Assembly: GCF_011397635.1 (NCBI RefSeq)
Contig: NC_064754.1
Span: 29,616,543 to 29,680,542 of the forward strand
Length of the DNA stretch: 64,000 nucleotides
Origin: Epinephelus fuscoguttatus
Lineage: Eukaryota; Chordata; Actinopteri; Perciformes; Serranidae
Reading direction: 5' to 3'
Of the stretch, positions 13,001-24,554 are shown in pieces. The notes beneath the pieces are model-generated. The model was not told the origin of the DNA. It was given only the letters and a program-made list of their open reading frames with translations, and did no database searches. Both the position numbers and the translations under genes were made by a program. How positions within the stretch are numbered: the first letter of the stretch is position 1; every line of letters starts with the position of its first letter.

Positions 13001-13849
13001 ACTTATAATCACTCAGTACATTCCAAGTGACATTTTGTCTAACAGAGAGGACATTTTTCTTTAATATATAGCAACTGGACATGCCATTTGTTTGTGATAC
13101 GCACTTAACCTGCCTGTTTCTCTCCCACAGCTCTCCTATGGAGTCTGTTCTCTTCTATGCCATCACCACGCTCCACAACCTGCTGCTGCACCAGGAAGGA
13201 GCTAAGATGGCCGTCCGTCTGGCCGACGGCCTGCAGAAGATGGTTCCCCTGCTGAAGAAGAGCAACCCCAAGTTCCTGGCCATCACCACAGACTGTCTGC
13301 AGCTGCTGTCCTATGGCAACCAGGAGAGCAAGGTGTGTGTAATCATCAGTATATGTAACACAACAGCTGGTGCACTTCATAACAGCCAAGTATTGTAATG
13401 TGAGACTGCTCCAGTTGCTGTGCTTGTGTGTACATGCACTTTGTTTTGGGTGTGGCATGTGAACGGAGTTGTTCAGGTGCTGGCACCATGAGTGTGCGGG
13501 TGTGGTTGTTTGCTTAGTCGTGAAAATGAGTGAGAATTAACTGGCGTTTATCTGCCAGGACAGGTCACAGCTTTGTATGATCTATGATCTTAACAAAAGG
13601 ACTCTAAGTGTTCAAAAACCAAGGTTACTCTGCATACATTACTTACACAGTCCCTCTCTCTCTCACAGCTGATCATCCTCTCCAACGGGGGTCCTGAGGG
13701 CCTAGTTCACATCATGAGAAACTATAACTACGAGAAGCTGCTGTGGACCACAAGCCGTGTGCTCAAAGTCCTCTCTGTGTGCCCCAGCAACAAACCCGCC
13801 ATTGTAGAGGCTGGTATGTGATATATGTTTTCTGTTTGAGTGCACACCT

Positions 13850-13893
<44 letters not shown>

Positions 13894-16800
13894 AATGTAG
13901 TCATACAGGTGTGTCAGCTTTTTGTTACCTGAACTGAGGCTAATGGCTTCTTGTCAGCCTCTGCACTATATGACAGCATAATTAATGAGATGCTGCTGAG
14001 AGCTGAGTGATCTAACTCCTCTGTGCTCCTGCAGGTGGGATGCAGGCTCTGGGTAAACACCTGACGGGCTCCAGCCAGCGTCTGATGCAGAACTGTCTGT
14101 GGACGCTCAGGAACCTGTCTGATGCTGCCACCAAGCAGGTCTGTGTCACACACTCACTTTCACTTTTTTCCTCTCCTCTTACTGAAAATCTGATTTTGTC
14201 ACTTGAGGAACTTTCTGAAATTGTTCTCTTCTGTCTTCAGGAGGGGATGGACAGCCTTCTGCAGGTGCTGGTTGGCCTGCTTAGCTCAGACGACCTCAAC
14301 ATGCTCACTTGCTCCACCGGCATCCTGTCGAACCTCACGTGCAACAATGCCCACAACAAAACTCTGGTCACCCAGGGCAACGGCGTGGAGGCACTGATCC
14401 ATGCCATATTGCGTGCCGGCGAGAAGGAGGATGTCACTGAGCCTGCCGTTTGTGCTTTGCGCCACCTGACATCTCGCCACCAACAGGCTGAGGTGGCTCA
14501 GAATGCTGTGAGGAAACACTACGGCATCCCCGCCATCGTCAAGCTGCTCAACCAACCCTACTACTGGCCCGTCATCAAGGTAGAGAGGAGGGAGGGATGG
14601 AGAGGACAGTATGGGGTCATATAAGTCTTTAAGCTTGTGAAATGATTTTTGGAAATCAATTAAGGACTAACTTAATTTTCCATGCTGTTTTTTTCCCCTA
14701 TGCAAAGAGTGATATCCAACCACAGTCTTTATCATCATATTTTAGCATCATTTTCTTCAGCTCAACATCTTACGGACCCGTATTTGAGTCTTTAGGTTTG
14801 TCTAGATAGGTAAATGTTTTCCCTCTAGTATGGGGCTTAAGAAAAGACCGTGGAAAGGACTTCTTAAAGATAAGCAGGTGGTTTAAGGGAACATAAGTAA
14901 AGGACTGTAAAAACAAACACACAGAGCAGTTAATGGGTTTATCCAAAGAGAGAAGCTGGGGAAAATGGGGAGACAGATGGACGAAGGGGACAGCAGGTGT
15001 CTCAATCAGCCTGAAAGAGCATGAAATGCACATGACAGCAGGAACAGTATGTTTTACAAGACCAGGCTTTAGGGAGAGAGAAATCAATTCTTACTTCTTC
15101 TTTCAGTTCGCATTTCTAATGGAGAAGCTTGAAGTTGTTTGTTGGCCTTGTTTAACTCGCAGACAGATAACAGTGAACAGCACCGTGACTGTGTCTTTTC
15201 CTCTCTTCCTTCCCTCCCTGAAGGCTGTGGTCGGCCTGATCCGCAACCTGGCCCTGTGCCCAGAGAACCAGGCCCCTCTGAGGGATGCCGGAGCCATCCC
15301 CCGTCTGGTCAACCTGCTGCTCAAAGCTCACCAGGACGCCCAGAAACACGGTTCATCCAGCCAGCAGACATACCAGGTACACGAGGGGCTGGTTTGGAAG
15401 GATACTTGTCGTGTGGAAATTAATAGTTGTGAATTATTTCTGAGCAACATTTCTTCTTTTCATCCTGCTCCTTAGGATGGAGTGAGGATGGAGGAGATTG
15501 TGGAGGGCTCCACAGGAGCTCTGCACATCCTCGCAAGAGATCCCGTCAACAGAGCAGAGATCGCCAACCTGCAGACAATTCCTCTGTTTGTTCAGGTAAC
15601 CGAGGAAACGGAAGCTCTCATGCTTCCTTGTCCTTCTAATTTACTTCCTTATGTTTGTTTATTTGTTGTAATCATTTCCTTCCTCCCCCCTCTCCAGCTC
15701 CTCTACTCTCCAGTGGACAACGTGAAGCGCGTGGCGGCAGGCGTCCTGTGTGAGCTGGCCCTGGACAAGCAGTCAGCTGAGATCATCGACAGCGAGGGAG
15801 CGTCGGCGCCGCTGATGGACCTGCTTCACTCCAACAACGAGGGCATCGGTAGGACACCCAGATAATGCACTGCGATTAACTTACCGTAATGTAGCATTTA
15901 GTCATAGGTGGAAAGGAACAAAGTCAATTTACTCAAGTGCTGTACTTACTGTAAGTGCCGTTTCCAGGTACCTCACTCTACATGACCATGTCCAATCTGT
16001 GAGACACTATACTTTTACTGCACTGCATTTCAGAATGACACACAGTGGACTTAAAAGTAATACAATCTGATCATAAAACAAGGTACAGTGTCAGAGTTGA
16101 AACTACCTCTATGGTTAGTTTGACAGAGATTTGACTCGTGGATGGGGGTATGAGTCCACAGATCTGTCAGTGAGACAATTTTTGTAATAGCCTACTTTTA
16201 CAAAACTTAAATTTCAAGACAGCGCAACTGGAAGCCTGATCACGTCCTGCATGAAAACAGTCAGGCTAAGATCATAAGCTAAGCTAATTAAGTAAATAAG
16301 TGGGCTTACTGGTGCATTCAAAACAACTCCATTTGAACACAGCAGACCATAGTAGGAAAGTTTAGGCTCCAGAACGACAGCCCTGCTCATATGTCACGTT
16401 CATCAGAGCCTGCACCAAGAGATTGGCTGGAAAGAGATCACACAGACGTAGGATATTATTTCGCCATCCTGGCCATGTTGGGAAAGTTAATTAAGATGAG
16501 GCAGCGCAGACTAAAACCAACTACTAGTCATAAGCATCTCAGAATGGTCCCATTATTGTACAGTATGGCACTTTTGGGGTTATTGATTGCACATGGCAAA
16601 ATTATCGTACAAATACAAAAACACATCTGGTAACGCTGCTCTCAAAACTTGAACATCTGGTGCAGTCCAGACTAAAATGTGAACTTGGATCTGTTTTCCT
16701 TTCAATACACCCACACCATCACACATAATTAGTGTAAAAAGGAGTGTAAGTTTTTTTTTTTTTTTACAGTGCTGAATGTGTCCTGATTCTTTTCTCCTCA

Positions 16801-19149
16801 GCTACTTACGCTGCAGCTGTCCTCTTCCGCATCTCCGAGGATAAGAACTCAGACTACAAGAAGCGAGTGTCTGTGGAGCTCACACACTCCCTCTTCAAGC
16901 ACGACCCCGTTTCCTGGGAGATGGTGAGTGTCTGGCGCCCTCCACTGCCAGGACATGACAAGTGAACATTAAAGTAGACGTTTAAATCCCCTTCAGCTCT
17001 CTGGGTTTACATCTCAGCACCTTTGACTGTAGTGATAAAGTACATTATGTGAAGCTTACAAGAAACTGCTTCCTCATGATGTATGTTAGGGATAATATAA
17101 AGCAAGTGGGTCATGATGGTGAAATAAACCCAGACAAGGTGAGGCAGAACACTGACACAAAGCGGGTGGGTCTTAAATCACTCTGGAGGGATTTTATTTA
17201 GTAATAATCGAGGTTCCCACAGTCGTGGAAGCCTGGAAAAGTCATAGAATTCTACAATCTCATTTTCCAGGCCTGAAAAGTCATGGGAAATCCTTAAACT
17301 TTTGGAAAAGTCGTGAAACTTTGTTGTGTGCTATGAAAATCTTACAGTAATATAACATAACAGCAAATATATTTTATGTAGCTGTTGAGGTAATGTAGCT
17401 CAATTATGTGGCGATGATGTATTTTCTCCCTACATTTCATCTTCCCCTCAGCGTATGCAGGCTAGTTGGAAATATGTTTTAATAGAGTTTTAAACTGATA
17501 GGTTAGAATAATAATAATATCACGCAAGTGGGCCAAGAAAAATAATGTTGTGACAGCGTGATTTAAACATGTCGGGTGATAAATCACAAAGTTTCTATAC
17601 CTATGCCCCTCTACTAATTTTAAATTGTGCCACATTTTTGAGATGGAGCAGTCGACATAGAGAGCCTAGGGTGTTCAGTTGTCAATCAGAGCACCAGTGC
17701 GTACTTTGGTAGTTTCAAAGGTACGGAGCATTCTTTTTCTCAAGCAAAGTAACCAACGGGCCAACCAAAATGCCCACTTTGGCAGCTCTACTGCTCCTGA
17801 AGTAATGTAATTAACATTTAGAATAAAGTGTACTATACAGTCCTGATCGCGTTATAGGCCAAACTGTGACTGGTCATGGAAATTTTATTATGCATCTTTG
17901 AAAAGTCCATAAAAATGCATGAGAACCCTGAATAAAGACCTGGTTGCTATACATCATCCCACTAATTCCATGGCTACTTCCCAAAGAAATTTGACACAAA
18001 ATATTTAATTAAAAATGATTTTATTGGTTTATAATTACTTAAATGCTTCCACTTAGCCTCCTTGGTCAGGACCTCGTCCATAGCGATGTTCTGTTAGTCA
18101 TAGCAGCAGTCTGGTATTCAGAAATAACAGACCGTGTAATGCCATAATTGACTCATTTAAAGTATTTAATGATGTTGTGTGGTAATATTTAATGAGAACT
18201 ATTAATAAAAGTGTTGACTTCATTTGACCTTTGTCCTCTCATCACCTCTGCAGGCCCATAACAGTGTCCCCATGGATGGACCATATCCAGATGGTGAGTA
18301 ACTGTGTCTGTAATGTGCACATACAGCACATTCCTCAGCACCGGGTCACTCCAGCACAGGGAGTGAACATGCTGTAATCTGCCCACAGATTCCATTTACT
18401 TTCATCTTTTGGTAGCAGAATACATTGTGTTTTAAGTTTAAAAAGGATTCTGTGGTGATTCAGTATACATAACTGGAGCCATAGCCTTTGTTGATTTTAA
18501 TGGACTTAATTCTTTTCATATCTTCTTTAAAAAATCAGCCACAAATGTGACATTTTCTAGTCATCAGTGTCTTTCGTTCCTCAAGCACTGCTTATGGTCG
18601 AGTCACATTGTGCTGTTATCTCATTCACTTCCGCCTTTGCCTTTTCTTTGCTGTCTACATATCTACTACTTATCCAAGTCTAAAAGGTTTTCTCCACGTC
18701 TATCTCCCTCCTGGTGTTTTCTTATCTGTGTTTGCATCCTTCCCTTAATTCCTGTCCTTGACTTTTCTCCTTGTATGGCCTTGGTATGTTCTGTTTCCTT
18801 TCAGAGCAGAGAGACACGGCGTCTCCGCTCTCCAAGATCTCTGTGGTCCAAAAATGTGCCTGAAATGTTAAATTATTTCCACCAGCTTGTTTAATTCTCT
18901 GTGCTGCTGTTGCCACTATCATGACAGCAGCAGTAACTGAACCCTTCAAGTACAAGTAAATGACAAATGGTCCAGTGTGTAACATGTATAAAAAAACAAA
19001 TGTTGTCATCTGTTGCAGAGCTGGATGCTGGTATGGTTGGCTACGGCGCATATCCTGTTGACATGCCCATGGAAGCCCTGGACGGAGTTATGCAGGACGA
19101 GTATGGCGGCAGCATGGCCTACGACAGACAAGCGTTCAATGAGTATTAA
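10094..19149 (+). CDS. jup: Junction plakoglobin (gamma-catenin), 14 coding exons
   Basis: Plakoglobin links desmosomal and classical cadherins to desmoplakin and alpha-catenin and can also bind TCF/LEF factors. Coding exons: 10094-10106, 10573-10734, 10851-11098, 11416-11654, 13131-13332, 13669-13813, 14035-14138, 14241-14579, 15224-15376, 15476-15595, 15698-15848, 16802-16923, 18254-18293 and 19019-19149. All junctions are GT-AG and in frame, giving 722 residues (human 745). The N-terminus carries VTEWQ and a [10 protein letters not shown] degron (residues 25-34). Twelve armadillo repeats fill about residues 120-660, with landmarks [39 protein letters not shown] and [13 protein letters not shown]. 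The tail of about 60 residues is Gly/Tyr/Met-rich and ends NEY. The start ATGGCAATGCAAC is a 13-nt first coding exon. Beta-catenin is excluded because the long DTDL-ending tail is missing and the body matches plakoglobin. Whether it is jupa or jupb cannot be told. Confidence 0.97.
13855..13891. repeat. (TG)n microsatellite in a jup intron
   Basis: Pure TG dinucleotide tract in the intron after the exon ending at 13813. Confidence 0.93.
15903..16095 (+). repeat. Degraded GGTGGAA-type MITE fragment in a jup intron
   Basis: The motifs AGGTGGAAAGGAACAAAGT, TTTACTCAAGTGCTGTACTT and ACTTTTACTGCACTGCATTTC match the start of the better preserved element at 30962-31464 and are diverged. It lies in the intron between coding exons 15698-15848 and 16802-16923. 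Confidence 0.65.
17209..17930. mobile_element. hAT-like non-autonomous DNA transposon in a jup intron
   Basis: The left end GAGGTTCCCACAGTCGTGGA and the right end (reverse complement CAGGGTTCTCATGC) form diverged terminal inverted repeats of the CAGGGTTCCCACGGTCATGG type. The inside repeats CTGGAAAAGTCATAGAATTC-like units. A related element is at 62166-62853. There is no transposase frame. The superfamily call rests on the terminus sequence; no clean 8-bp target duplication is seen here. Confidence 0.6.
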
Positions 19150-20460
19150 CGGTCAGTAAACATAAACCTCAGCCAAACACCACTGGATGTCTACAATTTA
19201 ACTCCCAAGAAAACTTATATTCTATATATTTATATATAAAATATATAAAATATACAAATAGACTGAACTTAATCAATAAATAAATATGAATGAATTCGTA
19301 TATAATTTTAATGTTTAAAGAATCTGTTGCTTTTTCCTACAAGAGAAATTTTTGTCTGAGCGGAGACATGGGCGGATTATGAGACAGTGGGCCCCTGGGC
19401 ACAGACATGCAGAGGGCCCCACCACCTCTCCTACACAGGAGCAAGACTCACAGATTACACAGCTGTTTGGCTTCTTTTTGTTGTTGTTTCGCGCCTCTTT
19501 GTGATAATTTTGAGTCACTTTATGAGTCTCTCTATAGTCGCTTTGCATGGCTTTGGGGTCATTTGTGCCTCTTTGTAGTTGTTTTGGTTCTTTGAGGTCT
19601 ATTTGAGTCTCTTCCTGGCTGGCATGTGTCTCCTTCAGTGTGTCACAGCTGGACTCAAGGGAAGAACAAAGAGGAGCACATGACTTTTAACTTAACATTT
19701 ATTTAACAAAACACAAGTTTACCCAATGCATTATAAAGTATGTAAATCAGTTATATCAGTAGTGTTTTGCATGTTGTTTGAGTGTGTAGTGAAGTGCAAT
19801 GAACAAAGAAATTAAACACAAAAGAAAACACCTGAAGTAGACAACAAACCAGCAGCACACATGGTAAGAGTTAATCAATGATGCACTTCCTGCTTGCCTC
19901 TTTAAAGGGAAAGACAGTCCAAACAGGAAGGCAACAGGGCTGTCACAAGTGACAGGGAGCACTGACACTTTGGGCCCCTGAGCCTGTGTCTGGTGGCCTG
20001 CTAAGTAATCCAGTCATGACCTGTGGGTGCGAGGTACACAAGTACGGATCAGTGTCAGGTCATCATCGCTCCATAACTGATAACTGGTAGTTAGCTTGTA
20101 GGTCCTGGGCATTGCTCCAGTTGGTAACTGGCAGAATTTATAGTCATGAGGGAGGGACATAACAATTCAAGAAGCCTTCTATGGGATACACAATTAGAAA
20201 TGCCCCCACCCACCGAATGCAGGATGAGTTATCAACATTTTTTTATTGTTTTCCAGGAAACTATGAACTCTAAAGTACAATTTAAAATACCTTAAAATGA
20301 CTTTTTTTGCTGTTGTTTGGGCAGACAATGGCATATATGTGATTTAAAAAAAGGTCTCTGAGGTTTCTTCTCTACAACATAATAACTTTAAAACAATCTG
20401 TCTGTGGTAAAATCGGCTTTGTGGATCTTTTTCCTCATTGTGTCTTTTTTCCTCTCACAG
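19150..20460 (+). other. jup: Probable 3' UTR intron of jup
   Basis: The stop codon is followed within 2-7 nt by donor-like sequences (CG|GTCAGT at 19152 or CA|GTAAAC at 19156). A strong acceptor, TTTTTTCCTCTCACAG, ends at 20460. Human CTNNB1 also has an intron in its 3' UTR, so a spliced UTR is plausible for this family. The interval has an AT-rich patch (19220-19310) and no coding exon. Confidence 0.5.
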
Positions 20461-20702
20461 ATCCAGAGGAGAGAGGAGGGTAGAAAAGACGCAGAGGAGC
20501 TGACATGGGATGTACAAGGACAAAGAAGAGAATATAGTGGTCAGCAGAGATTATTCCCTCTGCTCTCAGCCTGATGTAATATATGCAATTATCACTGAGT
20601 ACGGGACTCATAATCTTAATAGGGCTCAACTTTGTTTTATAGCATAATTTTGCTGATTATAACGATGACGATGCTTGTAGGTTTCTGTTAGAGAACCTTT
20701 TA

Positions 20703-20705
<3 letters not shown>

Positions 20706-20752
<47 letters not shown>

Positions 20753-20753
20753 C
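20706..20753. repeat. (TG)n(CG)n microsatellite
   Basis: About 40 nt of TG repeat followed by CGCGCG. It lies inside the inferred jup 3' UTR. Confidence 0.93.
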
Positions 20754-21521
20754 ATGTGAGTGTGTCTGTGTGTGTTTTATGCTTTCGGGTGGGTATTCTA
20801 TGCCAAAGAGATTTTATTTTGTGATGATAATCGTGTAGCTTCCTTCTTTTTTTCCTTTTCTTTTTTTTGTTTTTTTTAAAGAAAAAGGAAAAAAAAAGGA
20901 GAGTAATAGTTGAAAACACTGCCAGAGGTGGCTCAACGTGCACGGCGCACCTGCTCACCGCTCTGTTTCTTTCTTAACGCCTTTGTAACAGACACTGCTG
21001 TCTACGCTGTAGTTTTGACACTATATACTGTCAACTTTCTCCCGCTGTGACCCAACAGTTAAGAGTTAGTTCACGCGGGCTCGATCTTTCTCGCGGCACT
21101 AATTCAGTAGGAGTGAACAAACGAGGAGATGTGGAGGTCTTTGACAGACCTCAGAGAGAGAGAGCAGTGTAGGGCTGCCCCCCCCCTCTCTTATGTAATC
21201 AGCTGTAGGTAAACAAGATGCTTGTTTGTTTTTAGGAAATGTTTCTCATCTTTTGTAAATTATTCACTGGGAAAGGTTCACATTATCTGCATTATATTAA
21301 CAAAGATGTCTTTTGTTATAAACTGAACTGAAAGGAGATATCCTGTGTGACTGTATGAGAACAACAAAGACTTGGATACTCTTTGCAGATGTTTTCAATT
21401 GATAGATTAATTAGTCATGACATGATGATTTAGTTAATGGGGACGGCCCTACAGCTGGAGCAAACTACTGACAGGGAATTTTGTCTTTCTACTTAATAAG
21501 AGTTTTTACTGAAATTTGTTT

Positions 21522-21533
21522 AATAAAAATAAA
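21522..21533 (+). terminator. jup: Tandem AATAAA polyadenylation signals, jup
   Basis: Two AATAAA hexamers sit end to end, with a GT-rich element about 20-30 nt downstream. They are the best polyadenylation site on the plus strand between the jup stop codon and the opposing gene. Confidence 0.55.
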
Positions 21534-21559
21534 GGATATATTAAACATTATGGTGTCCA

Positions 21560-22990
21560 TGTTTGAAATGATTTACCTGTTTTCCAATTCATTACAATCA
21601 TACTGGAAACTATAGTTACAGCCACAATGAAAATGCACATTCTGATATGTTTGTTTGGGATCTATCCCATAATAAACCCCAGCTTTTGGTCTGCTTACAG
21701 TCCAGCATTATTCATCATTCATCAGTTTGATTCTGTAAAGTCTTAATGCTGCACAGTACAGTATCTATGCAATACATTTTTAAAAAACATTTAGTCATTT
21801 CTCTTTTTCTCCCAAACAACAGTCAGGAATTAATTATATTAACTATAGTAAACTCTATTTATAGAGCACTTCTCTTATAGGAGATGTAGCTCAAAGTGTT
21901 TACTGTAAAAACAAAAACAAGGGCAAATAGACAATAAAATTAGACAAAAATGATGGTACATGATCAAATATATAAGTGAATGTAAACAAACAGAACAGTC
22001 AGAATAATAAAAATGTATTGAAAAAAATTAAAATCATTAAAACCTAATAATTAAAAGCTATATATTTAGTTGTTCAGTGTTTTATTTTCAAGAGTGCAGC
22101 ACATACATACATATAAAAAGTATATAGTAAGTATACTATGTAAGAATAAACTACTGGCTCAAACATCCCGTAGATTTGATCCATGACGTTCACAGTTAGT
22201 CCGTGTCTGAAGCAGCTGTGATCAGGTTTTGGACCTTGTCCACTTTTGTGTCAGGATCAGCTGCAGACTGGTTTTGCAGAGATGGCTGCCATCTTGTTTT
22301 TACATGGATTAGTGTATTGTGCTCCTACTACCACTAGATGGCACAAAAAAGTAAACCCAAAATGTGATGTCCTCATATGAGGACACTGGTCTCAGGAGGA
22401 TGTAAGTGTTTGTCTCTCCTGCAAAGATAATGTGTTTTTGTGCTATTGCTCTTGCCATGTTGGGCAGGTTATAGAGACTGCTGGACCTCCAATTTTAAGA
22501 TCTGTCTTGTTGCCTTTTTCTTCTTCTTTCTCTCGCTCACTATGTTTATGACTTGGCCATATTTTCTTTATTGTTTTTGTAGTGATTTTGCTTTGTCTAA
22601 AAGTCAAATCAGTGTTTATTTTTTTCTAATAGAAGCCAAAATGTCTTCATGCTCCCTAGTCTCCTCTCATTATGTATCCAACACTGCCTCTGTGGCTCTG
22701 CTGCAGGTTTTCTTGAGATAAATCTAAAAAAAAAAAAAAAGATTTTAATTAGAAATTTTGCAAAAGAAAACAACTATGAAAATGGCAAAGATGACCTCTG
22801 AACCTGTGACTGTAAAACCTGTAATGACAATAAGTCAAGGAGCGCTATGGCATTAGTAGCTGTGATATTCCAGCTCGTCAATAATAGTAATACTAAAAAA
22901 AAGATGCACTTCTGCATAGCAACTGTGTAGTTTTATTCAACTTCTTCATCATTGTCATTGTAACCACATCCATATAGAAAATATATCAAC
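21560..22990. other. Tail-to-tail spacer between jup and kcnip2
   Basis: No coding exon was found. It contains an AT-rich segment (21830-22140), a perfect 16-bp palindrome GTCCTCATATGAGGAC at 22369-22384, a poly(A) tract (about 22726-22740) and a minus-strand AATAAA (TTTATT at 22932-22937). That signal could serve kcnip2 if its 3' UTR is about 1.6 kb long. Confidence 0.5.
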
Positions 22991-22997
22991 ACTTTAA

Positions 22998-23889
22998 CCC
23001 TCGTGTGACCCCTGGACATTTTTGTCCATTTCCAAAATTCAAAACTCCCTCACAGAGAGATTAAAGGTCACAGGGGGGTGATTTTTTGCATGGGGGTGTC
23101 ATTCTGGGTGAAATTTCAAATTCTCAACTTTCAGCATGAAAATCCATTATTTGACCCTGTAATGCATTTCTTCAAGTGGACAAAAATGTCCACTTTGATT
23201 TTTGCATGCATTCTGGGTTAAATTTCAAAATCCCAACTTTCAGCGTGAAAATCCATTATTTGAGCCTGTAACGCATTTTTATCCCGGCAACAATACAAAT
23301 GGCTAAATGACAGGTGGACATTTTTGTCCACTTGAAGGGTCATGGATGGGATAAAAATGCATTACAGGTTCAAATAATGGATTTTCATGCTGATAGTTGG
23401 GATTTTCAAATTTAACCCAAAATTACACCCCCTTGACAAAAATCACCCCCCTTGTGACCTTTTGTTGGACTGTTTCCAGAAAATGGACATTTTTGTCCAC
23501 TTGAAGGGTCATGGATGGGATAAAAATGCATTACAGGGTCAAATAATGGATTTTCATGCTGAAAGTTGGGATTTTCAGATTTAACCCAAAATGATCCCCC
23601 CTTGACAAAAATCACCCCCCTTGTGACCTGTTGTTGGACACTTTCTAGAAAATGGACATTTTTGTCCACTTGAAGGGTCATGGATGGGATAAAAATGCAT
23701 TACAGGGTCAAATAATGGATTTTCATGCTGAAAGTTGGGATTTTGAAATTTCACCCAGAATGACACCCCCATGCAAAAATTCACCCCCCTGTGACCTTTT
23801 CTAGGACACTACAAAAGTTTCTAGAAAGTGGACATTTTTGTCCACTTGAAGGGTCATGGATGTAACTTTTTTGAAGGGGAACACAAGGG
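22998..23889. mobile_element. piggyBac-like MITE with internal tandem and inverted units
   Basis: The element is flanked by TTAA on both sides (22994-22997 and 23890-23893). Its termini are CCCTCGTGTGACCCC and, reverse-complemented, CCCTTGTGTTCCCC, the CCCT/AGGG ends typical of piggyBac-superfamily transposons. The right part holds three direct repeat steps: the palindrome TGGACATTTTTGTCCA starts at 23315, 23484, 23653 and 23829 (periods 169, 169 and 176 bp). The left part (about 22998-23290) carries the same unit in reverse complement, so the array switches orientation near 23290-23315. There is no transposase, and its open frames are repeat translations. It lies downstream of both convergent genes and might fall in the kcnip2 3' UTR. 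Confidence 0.8.
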
Positions 23890-24554
23890 TTAATTAAACA
23901 TTTCAATGGCCAGGCGATACAGACACATCATGCAGACACAACATACAGTATTACAGTAAATGTGAGTGGTGAGCCCCATGACAACACTGAGGACATATTT
24001 CATAACATGTTACTTTAAGATTATTGCTTGATTTTCATCCTGTTATTAGAGCCGCCTTAGGATTACTGTGAGTATAGACAGTGAGTGGTACTCTATGACA
24101 CTTTGAGCATTGTTCAATTTCTTCCATGTGTCTGCACATTCATTCATGCAATAGAGAAAATATGATAAGTTAATAGTCATCATTTGTGTGAGCGAAGAGG
24201 CCACGACTGTCGCCGACTGTATCTGCTGTTTTTTGAGCCATCAATGCTTGTTGTTATTGAGCTGCTTTTCCGCGGCATTAAACATTTCTTGTTCGAAGTG
24301 GTCCGCACAAATCTTTCAATCGTGACACAAGCTCTTAAAACACCAAAATCCACCTTTGCTGTCTCCCTATACACCTTAAATAAAAAGACATTTCACAAGA
24401 AAAGGTGGTTTTGGGGGAAGATATCCTCAGATCGTTGTTGTTTGCACCCTGCACCACTCTATTTAGGGCCCAGAAACTCCGTCCACTCTGGCCGGGGGCT
24501 GAAGAACTTTAGACGAGCTCCAGGCAGCAGGAAAAATCTTATATTTCTCAAGCT

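Larger units (their letters stand above)
20461..21550 (+). other. jup: Probable jup 3' UTR exon with poly(A) signals
   Basis: It starts after the strong acceptor at 20460 and ends near two overlapping AATAAA signals at 21522-21527 and 21528-21533, followed by a TG-rich stretch (ATGGTGTCCATG). It contains a long TG repeat. No open frame of note is present. Confidence 0.5.

Noticed and set aside
13105..13458. Minus-strand open frame over a jup exon
   Set aside because: Shadow of the plus-strand coding exon 13131-13332. The same applies to frames at 14237-14555 and 15103-15349.
10094..19149. Beta-catenin (ctnnb1) as the identity of the armadillo gene
   Set aside because: The exon sizes are the catenin pattern shared by both. 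However, the protein is 722 residues, ends NEY without the DTDL motif of beta-catenin, and its linker and tail follow plakoglobin.
23412..23784. Minus-strand frames repeating PNFQHENPLFDPVMHFYPIHDPSSGQKCPF
   Set aside because: Translations of the 169-bp repeat units inside the piggyBac-like MITE.
23315..23850. Regularly spaced palindromes resembling a CRISPR-like array
   Set aside because: The whole 169-bp unit is repeated, with no unique spacers. The DNA is vertebrate and the array sits inside a TTAA-flanked transposon.
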